DNA from: DASUKM01 sp036278735
GTDB taxonomy: Bacteria > Acidobacteriota > Vicinamibacteria > Vicinamibacterales > 2-12-FULL-66-21
Assembly (NCBI GenBank): GCA_036278735.1
Contig: DASUKM010000046.1
Coordinates: 1-64,000, forward strand
DNA length: 64,000 bases
Direction: 5' to 3'
Numbering within the stretch: the stretch's first letter is position 1; the number at the start of each line of letters is the position of its first letter. Shown piece after piece: positions 16,026 to 25,452 of the stretch. The notes beneath the pieces were generated by a model, which ran no database searches, was not told the DNA's origin, and saw only the letters and a program-made list of their open reading frames with translations. The translations under genes and the position numbers were made by a program.

Positions 16026-19000
16026 GTGGACAATCGCTCGCTTCTCCGCGCTGCGTCCGTGTGTGTCGTCGCGGCCGTGTTCCTGAGCGCGCCGCGCGCG
16101 TCGTTCGCGCAGACGTCGGCCGATCGCCTGTGCGATCCCGCCGCCGAGGACTGCCGCGCCATCCTCATCGACTACATCCGCAACGAGACCGTCGAGATCG
16201 ACGTGGCGTTCTGGTTCATGGAGGACGCGCGCTACACCGCGGAACTGACGAAGAAATGGCAGGCGGGGGTGCCGATCCGCGTCATCATCGATCCGCGGGC
16301 GAACGCCACCGAGCCCGTCAACGTCGATCGCCTCGCGGAACTCCAGTCGGCCGGTATGCCGATGCGGAAGCGCACCGCGTCAGGCATCCTGCACTGGAAG
16401 ACCATGATCTTCGCGGGACAGGGGGTCGTGGAGTTCAGCGGCGCCAATTACAGCGCCGACGCGTGGCATCCGCTCGCCTCGACGCCCTACACGAACTACA
16501 TCGACGAAGCCATCTTCTTCGCCCAGACGCCGTCGATCGTCCAGAGTTTCATGACGAAGTACGACGATCTCTGGACCAACACGACCAGCTACGCCAACTA
16601 CGCCAACGTCTCGGGCCCGCTCACGCGGAGCTATCCGACGTACACCAAGGACCCCGAGCTGAACTTTCCGCCGGGGGAGTCGTACGCCACCCGGGCGATC
16701 CAGGCGTACAAGGCGGAGACGCAGAAAATCGACGTCACCATGTACCGCATCACCGACGCCCGTCACGCCGATCAGATGATCGCGGCGGTACAGCGCGGCG
16801 TGCCGGTCCGGCTCCTGATGGAACCGGAGGAGTATCGAAACCACACCCGGGCGTGGGACTCGTACAACATCGATCGCATGTACATGGCGGGCGTTCAGCT
16901 GAAGCAGCGGGCGCACGCCGGCTTGAATCACCAGAAGACCGTGCTCCTCTACGGACAGGGGATGGTGATCTTTGGATCGTCCAACTGGTCCGAGGCGTCC
17001 GACGACTCCCAGCAGGAGCACAACTACTTCACGCACCGCCCCGAGCTGTTCCAGTGGTTCGTCGATCAGTTCGAACGGAAATGGAACAACTCCGCCGGTG
17101 TCGTCGAATACGTGCCGTTCGTGCCGCTGCCCCCTGACAAGCCGTCGTACCGCTCGCCCGCCAACGCCGCGGCCGGCGTGGATCCGACCGCGGTGAAGCT
17201 GAAATGGTACGGAGGCCCGTGGGGCCAGAAGTACGACGTGTACTTCGGCACGTCGGGTACTCCGCCGCTCGTCGCCTCCGACCTGCAGCTCGGGCCGAGC
17301 GAAAGCCAGACCGAGAATCAGGCGTACACGCTGCCCACCACCCTGCTCCCGGGCACCACGTACTACTGGCAGATCGTCACCAAGACGATGGCGAACCTGA
17401 CGAAAGCGGGCCCGGTCTACGCGTTCACGACCGCCGGCGAGACCCCCGCGCCTCCCGTCAACGGGACGCTCGGGCCCGGCGACGTCCTGCTCTACGCGGC
17501 GACGGCAGCCACGAAGGCCGGCGGCTGGACGGTGTTGACCGACGGCTCCGCGGCATCCGCGGCGGCCATGTGGCAGCCCAATCTCGGGGCGGCGAAGGTC
17601 ACCACGCCGCTCGCGAAGCCGGCGAACTATTTCGACCTGTCGTTTTCCGCGCAGGCGGGCATTCCGTACCGCCTGTGGATCCGCGGACGCGCCGATGCCG
17701 ACAGCTACCGCAACGACTCGGTATACGCCCAGTTCTCGAACAGCCTGAACGGGTCGGGCGCGGCGGCGTACCGGATCGGCACCACGTCGGCGCTGTCGGT
17801 CGTGCTCGAAGACTGTGACGGCTGCGGCGTACACGCCTGGGGCTGGCAGGACGACGGCTACGGCGCCGGCGTGCTCGGAGCCCCCATTACCTTCGACGCG
17901 ACCGGACCGCAGACGATCCGCATCCAGGCGCGCGAGGACGGGATCCGCATCGATCAGATCATGCTCTCGCCGGCGCTGTACCTGTCCCACCCGCCTGGGA
18001 CGCCCAAGGACGACGCGACGATTTACGAGCAGCGGCCCGACCCGCCCGACGACCCGATCGTCACGCTCGTCCGCCAGCCGTACTTGCAGCAGGTGACCGC
18101 GACGAGCGCCATGGTGGTCTGGACCACGGCGCAGCCCGGTCCCGCGGAAGTCCACTACGCCACGGGTGGGGGCGCCTCGACGCCGGTGCCGGCCGTGACG
18201 ACGTTCATGCCGTCGTCTGCCACCGGCGTCCCGAACTACTACCAGCACGTTGCGGCGCTCACGGGCCTGTCCGCGTCGACCACGTACGCGTACGACATCC
18301 TCGTGCAGGGCGTCGACCTGAATCCGGCCGCGGACCAGTTCACCACCGCGCCGCCGACGGGGACCGGCACCGTCCGGTTCGTCGCGCTCGGCGACAGCGG
18401 CGTCGGCTCGACCGCGCAGCAGCAGATCGGCGCGCGCATCGGCGCCGAGACGTTCGACTTCGCGCTGCACGCCGGCGACATCGCGTACGGGTCGGCGGAC
18501 GGCACCGGCGACGGATCGTTCTCCACGTTCGAGAACTGGTTCTTCTCGACGTACGCCGGCTGGCTGCGATCGCACCCGATCTTCCCGGCCGACGGGAACC
18601 ACGACAGCCGGCCGTCCAACGGCAACGGGACCGCCTACCTCGCCGACTTCGTGCTGCCGACCAACGGCGCCACGGCGGCGTTTCCAGACGACGCCGAGCG
18701 GTTTTACAGCTTCGACTACGGGCCGGTGCACGTGGACGTGCTCGACACCGAGACGGCGTTCCAGGACACCTCGCGGCGCGCGGACCAGCTCGCGTGGCTG
18801 GCCGCCGACCTCGCCGCCACCACCCAGCCCTGGAAGATTGCCGTCTTCCATCGGCCCCCGTACAGCTCGGGTGGGGAACACGGGTCGGATCTCGACGTTC
18901 GCGCCGCCTTCGATCCGATTTTCGAGCAGTATGGCGTGCAGCTCGCGATCTCGGGTCACGAGCACGACTACGAGCGGACGATTCCGATCGACGTGAGCAA

Positions 19001-22000
19001 CCCGGCGGCCCCCGGCGTCACGTACGTCGTGACCGGAGGGGGCGGCGCGCCGCTCTATCCCGCCGCGTCGAGCGCATGGACGGCGTACGCCGAATCACGG
19101 TACGAATACCTGCGGGGCACGGTCGATTCGTGCACGCTCGATCTGGACGCCGTGAACATCGACGGGGCCGTCTTCGATCACGTGTCGTTGTCGCGGTGCG
19201 CGTCCGGGCCGGATACGGAGAACCCGGTCGCCGTGATGACCGCCCCCTCGGAGGGTTCGACCATCGACCCGAACTCTCTCGTCGCCGTCGCGGCGAGCGA
19301 CAACGTGGCGGTGAGCCGTGTCGAACTGTGGGTGGACGGCGCGGCGGCGGCAACCCGCACCGCCGGGCCGTACGATTTCCCGGTCGCCGGTCTCGCGCTC
19401 TCGCCCGGCCCGCACACGCTCCAGGCCCACGCCGTGGATGGCGCCGGCAACGTCGGCCTGTCGCCACTGGTCAACGTCACGATGGACACGTCGCCGCCGC
19501 CCCCGACCGACGTCGTGCTCTACGCGACCGACGCGTCGGCCATCGCCGGCCGCTGGGTATCGGCTGACGACCCGACGGCGGCCGGCGGCGCGCGCTTGCA
19601 CAATCCCAACTCCGGGGCGGCGAAGATCAAGACGGCCTCGCCGGCGCCGGCGGACTATTTCGAGCTGACGTTCACGGCGGAGGCCAACGTGCCGTACCAC
19701 CTGTGGATGCGCGGCAAGGCGGACAGCAACGCCTGGAGCAACGACTCCGTGTTCGTGCAATTTTCCGACACGGTGGACGGATCGGGGAATCCGATCGACC
19801 GCATCGGGACCACGAGCGCGACGGACTACAACCTCGAAGACTGCGACGGCTGCGGCGAGGCGGGCTGGGGCTGGCAGGACAACGGGTGGGGCGTCGGCGT
19901 GCTGGGGCCGGACCTGATCTTTGCCACCGAGGGCACGCACACGCTTCGCATCCAGGTCCGCGAGGACGGCCTGTCGCTCGACCAGATCGTGCTCTCGCCG
20001 GCGACGTACCGCACGTCGTCGCCGGGCGCGCTGAAGAACGACACGACGATTCTGCCGAAATTCGTGACGCCCGATACTGTCGCGCCGGTGGTCTCGATCA
20101 CGGCGCCGCTGCAAGGGGTCGACGTGAACGGCGTGACCGCGGTGGCGGTTGACGCCACCGACAACGTCGGCGTCGCCCGCGTCGAACTGTGGGTGGGCGG
20201 GGTGCTGGGCGGCACCAACGCGACGGCGCCGTTCGGCTTCGCCTGGGACACGAGCACGCTCGTGCCCGGGTCCTACACGATCCTCGCGAAGGCCTACGAC
20301 GCGGCCGGCAACCCTGGCACGTCGACCCCGGTGACGGTCAACGTGGTGCCGACGCCGCCCGATACGGAGGACCCGGTGGCGGCGATGACCGCGCCGGCCG
20401 AAGGGACCACGATCAACAGCCAGTCGTCGATCGGCGTCGATGCCACCGACAACGTGGGCGTGGTGACGGTGGACCTGCTGGTCGATGGCGCGGTGACCGC
20501 CTCGACGACGTCGGCGCCGTACGCCTTTGCGGTGTCGGGGCTCGCGCTGACGGCGGGGCCACACACGCTGCAGGGGCGCGCGTCGGACGCGGCGGGCAAT
20601 ACGGGCCTGACGGCGGTGGTGAACGTCACCATGGACACGACGCCGCCACCTCCGTCCGACATCGTCCTCTACGCGGCGGAGACGCCGGCGATTGTCGGCC
20701 GGTGGGAGACGGTCGCCGACGCGACGGCGGCCGGCGGGATGCGGATCCACAATCCGAATGCCGGCGCGGCGAAGATCAAGACGGCCTCGCCGGCGCCGGC
20801 CGACTACTTCGAGCTGACGTTCACGGCGCAGGCGAACGTGCCGTATCACCTGTGGATGCGGGGCAGGGCCGACGGCAACTCCTGGAGCAACGACTCCGCC
20901 TTCGTGCAATTTTCAGACACGGTGGACGGATTGGGGAATCCGGTCGATCGCATCGGGACCACGAGCGCGGCGGAGTACAACCTCGAAGACTGCGACGGCT
21001 GCGGCGAATCGGGCTGGGGCTGGCAGGACAACGGGTGGGGCGTCGGGGTGCTGGGGCCGGACCTGGTGTTTGCCACCGGCGGGACGCACACGCTTCGCAT
21101 CCAGGTCCGCGAGGACGGCCTGTCGCTCGATCAGATCGTCCTCTCGCCGGTGGCGTACCGCACGTCGTCACCGGGCGCGCTGAAGAACGATGCGACCATC
21201 CTGCCGGCGTTCGTGGCGCCGCCCGATACGATCGCGCCGGCGGTTTCGATCACGGCGCCGCTGCAAGGGACCGACGTGAGCGGCGTGGCCGCGGTGGCCG
21301 TGGACGCCACGGACAACGTCGGCGTCGCCCGCGTCGAACTGTGGGTGGGCGGGGTGCTGGCCGGCACCAATCCGACGGTGCCGTTCGGCTTCGCGTGGAA
21401 CACGGGCACGCTCGTCCCTGGCGCCTACACCCTCGTGGCGAAGGCGTACGACGAGGCGGGCAATACCGCCAGTTCGACCCCGGTGACGGTCAACGTGGTG
21501 CCGGGGCCGCCCGATACGGAGGACCCGGTGGCGGCGATGACCGCGCCGGCCGAAGGAGCCACGATCAACAGCCAGTCGTCGATCGGCGTCGATGCTACGG
21601 ACAACGTGGGCGTGGTGACGGTGGACCTGCTGGTCGATGGGACGATGGCCGCCTCGACGACGTCGGCGCCGTACGCCTTTGCGGTGTCGGGGCTCGCGCT
21701 GACGGCGGGGCCACACACGCTGCAGGGGCGCGCGTCGGACGCGGCGGGCAATACGGGCCTGACCGCGGTGGTGAACGTGACCATGGACACGACACCGCCG
21801 CCCCCGTCCGACATCGTCCTCTACGCGGCGGAGACGCCGGCGATTGTCGGCCAGTGGGAGACAGTGGCCGATGCGACGGCGGCGGGCGGCGCGCGCCTGC
21901 ACAACCTCAACGCGGGCGCGGCGAAGATCAAGACGGCGTCGGCGACGCCGGCCGACTACGTCGAGCTGACGTTCACCGCGGAGGCGAACGTGCCGTATCA

Positions 22001-22364
22001 CCTGTGGATGCGCGGCAAGGCGGACGGCAATGGCTGGAGCAACGATTCGGTGTTCGTGCAATTCTCCGACACCGTGGACGAATCGGCCACGCCGATCTAC
22101 CGCATCGGGACCACGAGCGCGGCGGAGTACAACCTCGAGGACTGCAGCGGCTGCGGCGAATCGGGCTGGGGCTGGCAGGACAACGGGTGGGGCGTCGGGG
22201 TGCTGGGGCCGGACCTGGTGTTTGCCACCGGCGGCACGCACACCGTTCGCATCCAGGTCCGCGAGGACGGCCTGTCGCTCGACCAGGTCCTCCTCTCGCC
22301 GACGACGTACCGGACGGTGTCGCCGGGAGCGCTGAAGAACGACACGACGATTCTCGGGAAGTAG
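16026..22364 (+). CDS. Giant secreted phospholipase D-like / purple acid phosphatase fusion with repeated Ig-like and sugar-binding-like modules
   Basis: A 2112-residue protein. The signal peptide ends ASFA near residue 28. A PLD-like region (30-375) has H123-W-K125 and H302-Q-K304 followed by GSSNW. It is followed by a Fn3-like domain and module A (about 485-665, with YRLWIRG). A purple acid phosphatase unit follows: a Fn3-type domain (about 679-780) and a metallophosphatase with all expected ligands, GD790SG, GD818IAYG, GN858H859D, H942RPPY and GH978EH980. Then come five Ig-like domains (opening D-x-x-x-PV) and three more A modules (YHLWMRG, CDGCGE). GTG at 16026 follows AAAGG by nine bases, and no ATG occurs in frame nearby. 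It is a paralogue of the 9809-12985 protein with a different tail. Confidence 0.85.
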   Translation: MDNRSLLRAASVCVVAAVFLSAPRASFAQTSADRLCDPAAEDCRAILIDYIRNETVEIDVAFWFMEDARYTAELTKKWQAGVPIRVIIDPRANATEPVNVDRLAELQSAGMPMRKRTASGILHWKTMIFAGQGVVEFSGANYSADAWHPLASTPYTNYIDEAIFFAQTPSIVQSFMTKYDDLWTNTTSYANYANVSGPLTRSYPTYTKDPELNFPPGESYATRAIQAYKAETQKIDVTMYRITDARHADQMIAAVQRGVPVRLLMEPEEYRNHTRAWDSYNIDRMYMAGVQLKQRAHAGLNHQKTVLLYGQGMVIFGSSNWSEASDDSQQEHNYFTHRPELFQWFVDQFERKWNNSAGVVEYVPFVPLPPDKPSYRSPANAAAGVDPTAVKLKWYGGPWGQKYDVYFGTSGTPPLVASDLQLGPSESQTENQAYTLPTTLLPGTTYYWQIVTKTMANLTKAGPVYAFTTAGETPAPPVNGTLGPGDVLLYAATAATKAGGWTVLTDGSAASAAAMWQPNLGAAKVTTPLAKPANYFDLSFSAQAGIPYRLWIRGRADADSYRNDSVYAQFSNSLNGSGAAAYRIGTTSALSVVLEDCDGCGVHAWGWQDDGYGAGVLGAPITFDATGPQTIRIQAREDGIRIDQIMLSPALYLSHPPGTPKDDATIYEQRPDPPDDPIVTLVRQPYLQQVTATSAMVVWTTAQPGPAEVHYATGGGASTPVPAVTTFMPSSATGVPNYYQHVAALTGLSASTTYAYDILVQGVDLNPAADQFTTAPPTGTGTVRFVALGDSGVGSTAQQQIGARIGAETFDFALHAGDIAYGSADGTGDGSFSTFENWFFSTYAGWLRSHPIFPADGNHDSRPSNGNGTAYLADFVLPTNGATAAFPDDAERFYSFDYGPVHVDVLDTETAFQDTSRRADQLAWLAADLAATTQPWKIAVFHRPPYSSGGEHGSDLDVRAAFDPIFEQYGVQLAISGHEHDYERTIPIDVSNPAAPGVTYVVTGGGGAPLYPAASSAWTAYAESRYEYLRGTVDSCTLDLDAVNIDGAVFDHVSLSRCASGPDTENPVAVMTAPSEGSTIDPNSLVAVAASDNVAVSRVELWVDGAAAATRTAGPYDFPVAGLALSPGPHTLQAHAVDGAGNVGLSPLVNVTMDTSPPPPTDVVLYATDASAIAGRWVSADDPTAAGGARLHNPNSGAAKIKTASPAPADYFELTFTAEANVPYHLWMRGKADSNAWSNDSVFVQFSDTVDGSGNPIDRIGTTSATDYNLEDCDGCGEAGWGWQDNGWGVGVLGPDLIFATEGTHTLRIQVREDGLSLDQIVLSPATYRTSSPGALKNDTTILPKFVTPDTVAPVVSITAPLQGVDVNGVTAVAVDATDNVGVARVELWVGGVLGGTNATAPFGFAWDTSTLVPGSYTILAKAYDAAGNPGTSTPVTVNVVPTPPDTEDPVAAMTAPAEGTTINSQSSIGVDATDNVGVVTVDLLVDGAVTASTTSAPYAFAVSGLALTAGPHTLQGRASDAAGNTGLTAVVNVTMDTTPPPPSDIVLYAAETPAIVGRWETVADATAAGGMRIHNPNAGAAKIKTASPAPADYFELTFTAQANVPYHLWMRGRADGNSWSNDSAFVQFSDTVDGLGNPVDRIGTTSAAEYNLEDCDGCGESGWGWQDNGWGVGVLGPDLVFATGGTHTLRIQVREDGLSLDQIVLSPVAYRTSSPGALKNDATILPAFVAPPDTIAPAVSITAPLQGTDVSGVAAVAVDATDNVGVARVELWVGGVLAGTNPTVPFGFAWNTGTLVPGAYTLVAKAYDEAGNTASSTPVTVNVVPGPPDTEDPVAAMTAPAEGATINSQSSIGVDATDNVGVVTVDLLVDGTMAASTTSAPYAFAVSGLALTAGPHTLQGRASDAAGNTGLTAVVNVTMDTTPPPPSDIVLYAAETPAIVGQWETVADATAAGGARLHNLNAGAAKIKTASATPADYVELTFTAEANVPYHLWMRGKADGNGWSNDSVFVQFSDTVDESATPIYRIGTTSAAEYNLEDCSGCGESGWGWQDNGWGVGVLGPDLVFATGGTHTVRIQVREDGLSLDQVLLSPTTYRTVSPGALKNDTTILGK
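20073..22364 (+). repeat. Two tandem 1152-bp coding repeats (384 codons each)
   Basis: Unit 1 spans 20073-21224 and unit 2 spans 21225-22364; the last linker is missing. Each encodes two Ig-like domains plus one YHLWMRG module. Long stretches are identical in DNA, for example around GATACGGAGGACCCGGTGGC at 20361 and 21513. A shorter, more diverged unit (one Ig-like domain plus module) precedes them at about 19213-20072. The near identity points to recent duplication or gene conversion. Confidence 0.85.
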
Positions 22365-22405
22365 GCTCGCGTCCGGCCCCGACATCGACCACCTGCCGGC
22401 GTGGC

Positions 22406-22433
22406 TATGTAGAGTTTATGGTATATAGAGTTT
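22406..22433 (+). promoter_or_regulatory. Direct-repeat operator upstream of PadR gene
   Basis: TATGTAGAGTTT (22406-22417) and TATATAGAGTTT (22422-22433) are 12-base direct repeats with a 16-base period. They end five bases before the ATG at 22438. Their AT-rich composition stands out in this GC-rich sequence, and TATATA may also serve as the -10 box. A PadR autoregulatory site is the simplest reading. Confidence 0.5.
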
Positions 22434-22437
22434 GAAT

Positions 22438-22746
22438 ATGGCGCGCTTTCACTTCACCTATCCAACCGCGCTCGTGCTGCAGGCGCTCGCCGACGGCGCC
22501 CGCTACGGGTTCGACATCGCCGACCGCACCGGGCTGCAGACCGGCACCGTCTATCCCGTGCTGCGGCGGCTGGACGCCTTGTCGTTCGTCCGGTCGCAGT
22601 GGGAGAGCGAACGTACGGCACGGCGCGACCAGCGTCCCGCGCGCCGCTACTACGAGTTGACGGCGGCCGGGTCGGCTGCGCTGGCGGCCGCACAGGATCG
22701 CTTCGAGGGACTCGCGACACTCGCGCCGCGCCCGCGTCATGCTTGA
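22438..22746 (+). CDS. PadR-family transcriptional regulator
   Basis: A 102-residue winged-helix protein. LQALADGARYGFDIADRTGLQTGTVYPVLRRLDAL, seen at residues about 13-47, is the PadR domain, with the wing RRYYELTAAGSAALAAA. Acidobacterial PadR genes are commonly paired with ADOP permeases, as here: the permease start overlaps this stop by eight bases. It probably represses its own operon and responds to an unknown stress or ligand. The ATG is chosen over the in-frame TTG at 22432, which lies in the operator-like repeat. Confidence 0.85.
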   Translation: MARFHFTYPTALVLQALADGARYGFDIADRTGLQTGTVYPVLRRLDALSFVRSQWESERTARRDQRPARRYYELTAAGSAALAAAQDRFEGLATLAPRPRHA

Positions 22747-25375
22747 TCTCCTGCGCCGCTGGCTCGCCCTCGTCTCGCGCCTCGTGCCCCGCTGGGGGCG
22801 CCGCGAGTTTCGCGCCGAATGGGACGCGGAGCTGACGACCGCGTGGATGGAGACGCCGCGCGAGGGGAGGCGTTCCTGGCGCGCCTCGATGCGGCTGGCG
22901 CGCCGCGCGGCCGGCGCCATTCCCGATGCCTGGTGTCTGTTCCGCCAGCAATGGAGTCTCGACATGCTGCTGCAAGACATCCGTTACGCGTTCCGGCTGA
23001 TGCGGGAGCGGCACGCGCTCACCGCCATCGTCGTCCTCACGCTCGCGCTCGGCATCGGCGCCACGACCGCGATGTTCAGCGTGGTGGACGGCGTGCTGCT
23101 CCGGCCGCTGCCCTTCAAGGATCCGTCGCGGCTGGTGCGCATCTGGGAGAACGATCGGCTGAATCAGAAGCCGCGCTACGACGTGGCGCCGGCCAACTTC
23201 GCCGACTGGCAGAGCGGTACGCGGACGTTCGAGCAGATGGCGGCGTTCATGCCGCGAACCTTCGATCTGCGCGTCGGCGCCGAGACCGTGCACGCCGACG
23301 CCTGCTGGGTCTCCACGAACTTCTTCGACCTCCTGGGCGTGCCGCCGCGGCTGGGCCGCACCTTCAGGGCAGCCGAAGCGATCCGTCCCCACAATCGCGT
23401 GCTCGTCCTCAGCTACACGGCATGGCAGGACCGGTTCGCCGCGGATCCGTCGATCATCGGGCGGTCCGTGAACATCGGCGACGACTCGTACCAGGTGATT
23501 GGCGTGATGCCACGCGGCTTCGCGTTTCCGTCGCGCACCACCGAAGTCTGGTGGCCGATGCCGCGACCGGACGCACTCGGCGGGCCGAATACGGATCTGC
23601 GGGCGATCCACTTTCTGAACGTCATCGGACGCCTCCGGCCGCAGACGACGTTCGCCCAGGCCCAGGCCGACCTCGAGCGGGTCGCCGTCCGGCTCCAGCA
23701 GACGTATCCCCGCACGAACGATCAGCGCGGCACCACGATGGCGCCGCTGCGCGAATCGATCGTGGGGCAGGTGCGCACCCCGCTGTACCTGCTCGCCGGC
23801 GCCGTGCTGGTCGTGCTGCTCATCGGATGCGCGAACGTGGCCAACCTCCTGCTCGTGCAGGCGGGTGGCCGCCGCCGCGAGCTGGCCGTGCGCGCGGCCG
23901 TCGGGGCCGATCGCTTCCGCATCGTCCGTCAGCTCCTCGTCGAGGGCCTGGTGCTCGCGCTGTTCGGCGGAGCCGCCGGCGTCCTGGTGGCGGTCTGGAT
24001 GACGAGCGTCCTCGCGAAGGTGGCCGCCGACTACGTGCCGCGCATCACCGGCATCGGGGTCGACGGACGCGTGCTCGCGTTCGCGCTGATCACGTCGCTC
24101 GGCACCGGCGTGCTCTTCGCGCTCGCGCCGGCCTGGACCAGTGCCGGCGCCGACGTGCAGGCCGGACTGCGCGACGGGGCGCGCACCGGATCCGGCCGCG
24201 GCGCGCGGCGGCTGCGCAGCGGGCTGGCCGTTGCGGAACTGGCGGCGGCGATCGTGCTCGTCATCGCCGCGGGCCTGGTGCTCCGGAGCTTCTGGCAGAT
24301 CCTCGCCGTCTCCCCCGGTTTCGCGGCGGATCATCTGCTCACGGCGGATGCCAGTCTGCCCGGCCACTACGAGACCGCCGCCTCGATGCAGCAGTTCTAC
24401 GCCACGCTCTTCGAGCGCATCCGGGCGGTCCCCGGCGTGACGGCGGTCGGGGGAGTGGACACGCTGCCGATGGCCGGCAGCGGCAACACGACGTGGTTGA
24501 CGCTCGAGAATCGGCCGCGCCCGGCCGGTGAACCTCCGGAAGTCGGATACCACGCCGCCACCCCCGGGTATTTCACGGCGATGCGCATCCCGCTGAAGCG
24601 CGGCCGGCTGATCGCCGACATGGACACGCCCAGCTCGTTGAAGGTGGCGGTGGTCAACGAAGCGCTCGCGGCGCGGTTCTTTCCGGGTCACTCCCCGATC
24701 GACCTCCGGGTGCGCATCGGTCCGAACCCGAAAGCGCCCTGGCGCACGATCGTCGGCGTGGTGGGGGATGTCCACGAGCAGGGGCCCGCGTCGGGCGCGG
24801 CGCCGGCGATCTATCTGCCGGAAGCGCAGGATACCTTCGAGTTGTCGCTGGCGATCCGGACGGCCGGCGACCCCGTGCCATTCGCTTCGACGCTGCGAGC
24901 CATCGTCGCCTCGATCGACCCCGGCGTTTCGGTGTACCACGTCGTCGCGATGGACGACGTCCTCAGCGATCAGCTCGCGCCGCGCCGTCTCGCGATGATG
25001 CTGCTGGGAGCCTTCGCGGCGGTGGCGCTGGGGCTCGCGCTGCTGGGCATCTACGGCGTGATGAGTCATGTCGTCGCCCAGCGCACGCGCGAAATCGGCG
25101 TGCGCATGGCGCTGGGGGCGCAACGCCGCGAGATCGCCCGAATGGTCATCGCCGACGGCACCACGCTGGCTGCCACGGGGCTGGCGATCGGGATCGGCGC
25201 GTCGATCGCGCTGACGCGCACGGCCCAGAGCCTCCTCTTCAACGTCACGCCGACGGATCCCGCGACGTTCGTGGTCGTGTCCGCGGGAGTCGGCGTGGTG
25301 GCCGTGATGGCGTGCTGGGTGCCTGCCCGGAGAGCCGCGAGGGTGAATCCGCTGGACGCGATCAGGGCGGAGTGA
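22739..25375 (+). CDS. ADOP-family FtsX/MacB-like permease
   Basis: An 878-residue Acidobacterial duplicated orphan permease. The cytoplasmic N terminus (1-90) ends MLLQDIRYAFRLM, the usual entry to the first half. A transmembrane helix lies at about 93-118 (ALTAIVVLTLALGIGATTAM), followed by a MacB-type periplasmic domain. A three-helix FtsX core begins with CANVANLLLVQAGGRRRELAVRAAVGA. The second half repeats the same plan and ends RTREIGVRMALGAQRREI and PARRAARVNPLDAIRAE. No ABC ATPase gene is nearby, as is usual for these orphan proteins, so whether it transports anything is unknown. It overlaps the PadR gene by eight bases. Confidence 0.9.
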   Translation: MLDLLRRWLALVSRLVPRWGRREFRAEWDAELTTAWMETPREGRRSWRASMRLARRAAGAIPDAWCLFRQQWSLDMLLQDIRYAFRLMRERHALTAIVVLTLALGIGATTAMFSVVDGVLLRPLPFKDPSRLVRIWENDRLNQKPRYDVAPANFADWQSGTRTFEQMAAFMPRTFDLRVGAETVHADACWVSTNFFDLLGVPPRLGRTFRAAEAIRPHNRVLVLSYTAWQDRFAADPSIIGRSVNIGDDSYQVIGVMPRGFAFPSRTTEVWWPMPRPDALGGPNTDLRAIHFLNVIGRLRPQTTFAQAQADLERVAVRLQQTYPRTNDQRGTTMAPLRESIVGQVRTPLYLLAGAVLVVLLIGCANVANLLLVQAGGRRRELAVRAAVGADRFRIVRQLLVEGLVLALFGGAAGVLVAVWMTSVLAKVAADYVPRITGIGVDGRVLAFALITSLGTGVLFALAPAWTSAGADVQAGLRDGARTGSGRGARRLRSGLAVAELAAAIVLVIAAGLVLRSFWQILAVSPGFAADHLLTADASLPGHYETAASMQQFYATLFERIRAVPGVTAVGGVDTLPMAGSGNTTWLTLENRPRPAGEPPEVGYHAATPGYFTAMRIPLKRGRLIADMDTPSSLKVAVVNEALAARFFPGHSPIDLRVRIGPNPKAPWRTIVGVVGDVHEQGPASGAAPAIYLPEAQDTFELSLAIRTAGDPVPFASTLRAIVASIDPGVSVYHVVAMDDVLSDQLAPRRLAMMLLGAFAAVALGLALLGIYGVMSHVVAQRTREIGVRMALGAQRREIARMVIADGTTLAATGLAIGIGASIALTRTAQSLLFNVTPTDPATFVVVSAGVGVVAVMACWVPARRAARVNPLDAIRAE

Positions 25376-25377
25376 GA

Positions 25378-25442
25378 GGGCGGAGGGCGGAGGGCGGAAG
25401 GCGGAGGGCGGAGGGCGGAAGGCGGAGGGCGGAAGGCGGAGG
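25378..25442. repeat. Heptamer tandem repeat (unit GGCGGAG)
   Basis: Nine copies of GGCGGAG or GGCGGAA run from the ADOP stop to the next gene. The last copies supply the GGAGG that may act as ribosome-binding site for the TTG start at 25453. Confidence 0.9.
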
Positions 25443-25452
25443 ATGGCTATGA

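Noticed and set aside
16380..18965. 861-codon minus-strand ORF opposite the PLD/phosphatase gene
   Set aside because: Composition is typical of an antisense shadow and the plus frame holds clear PLD and phosphatase motifs.
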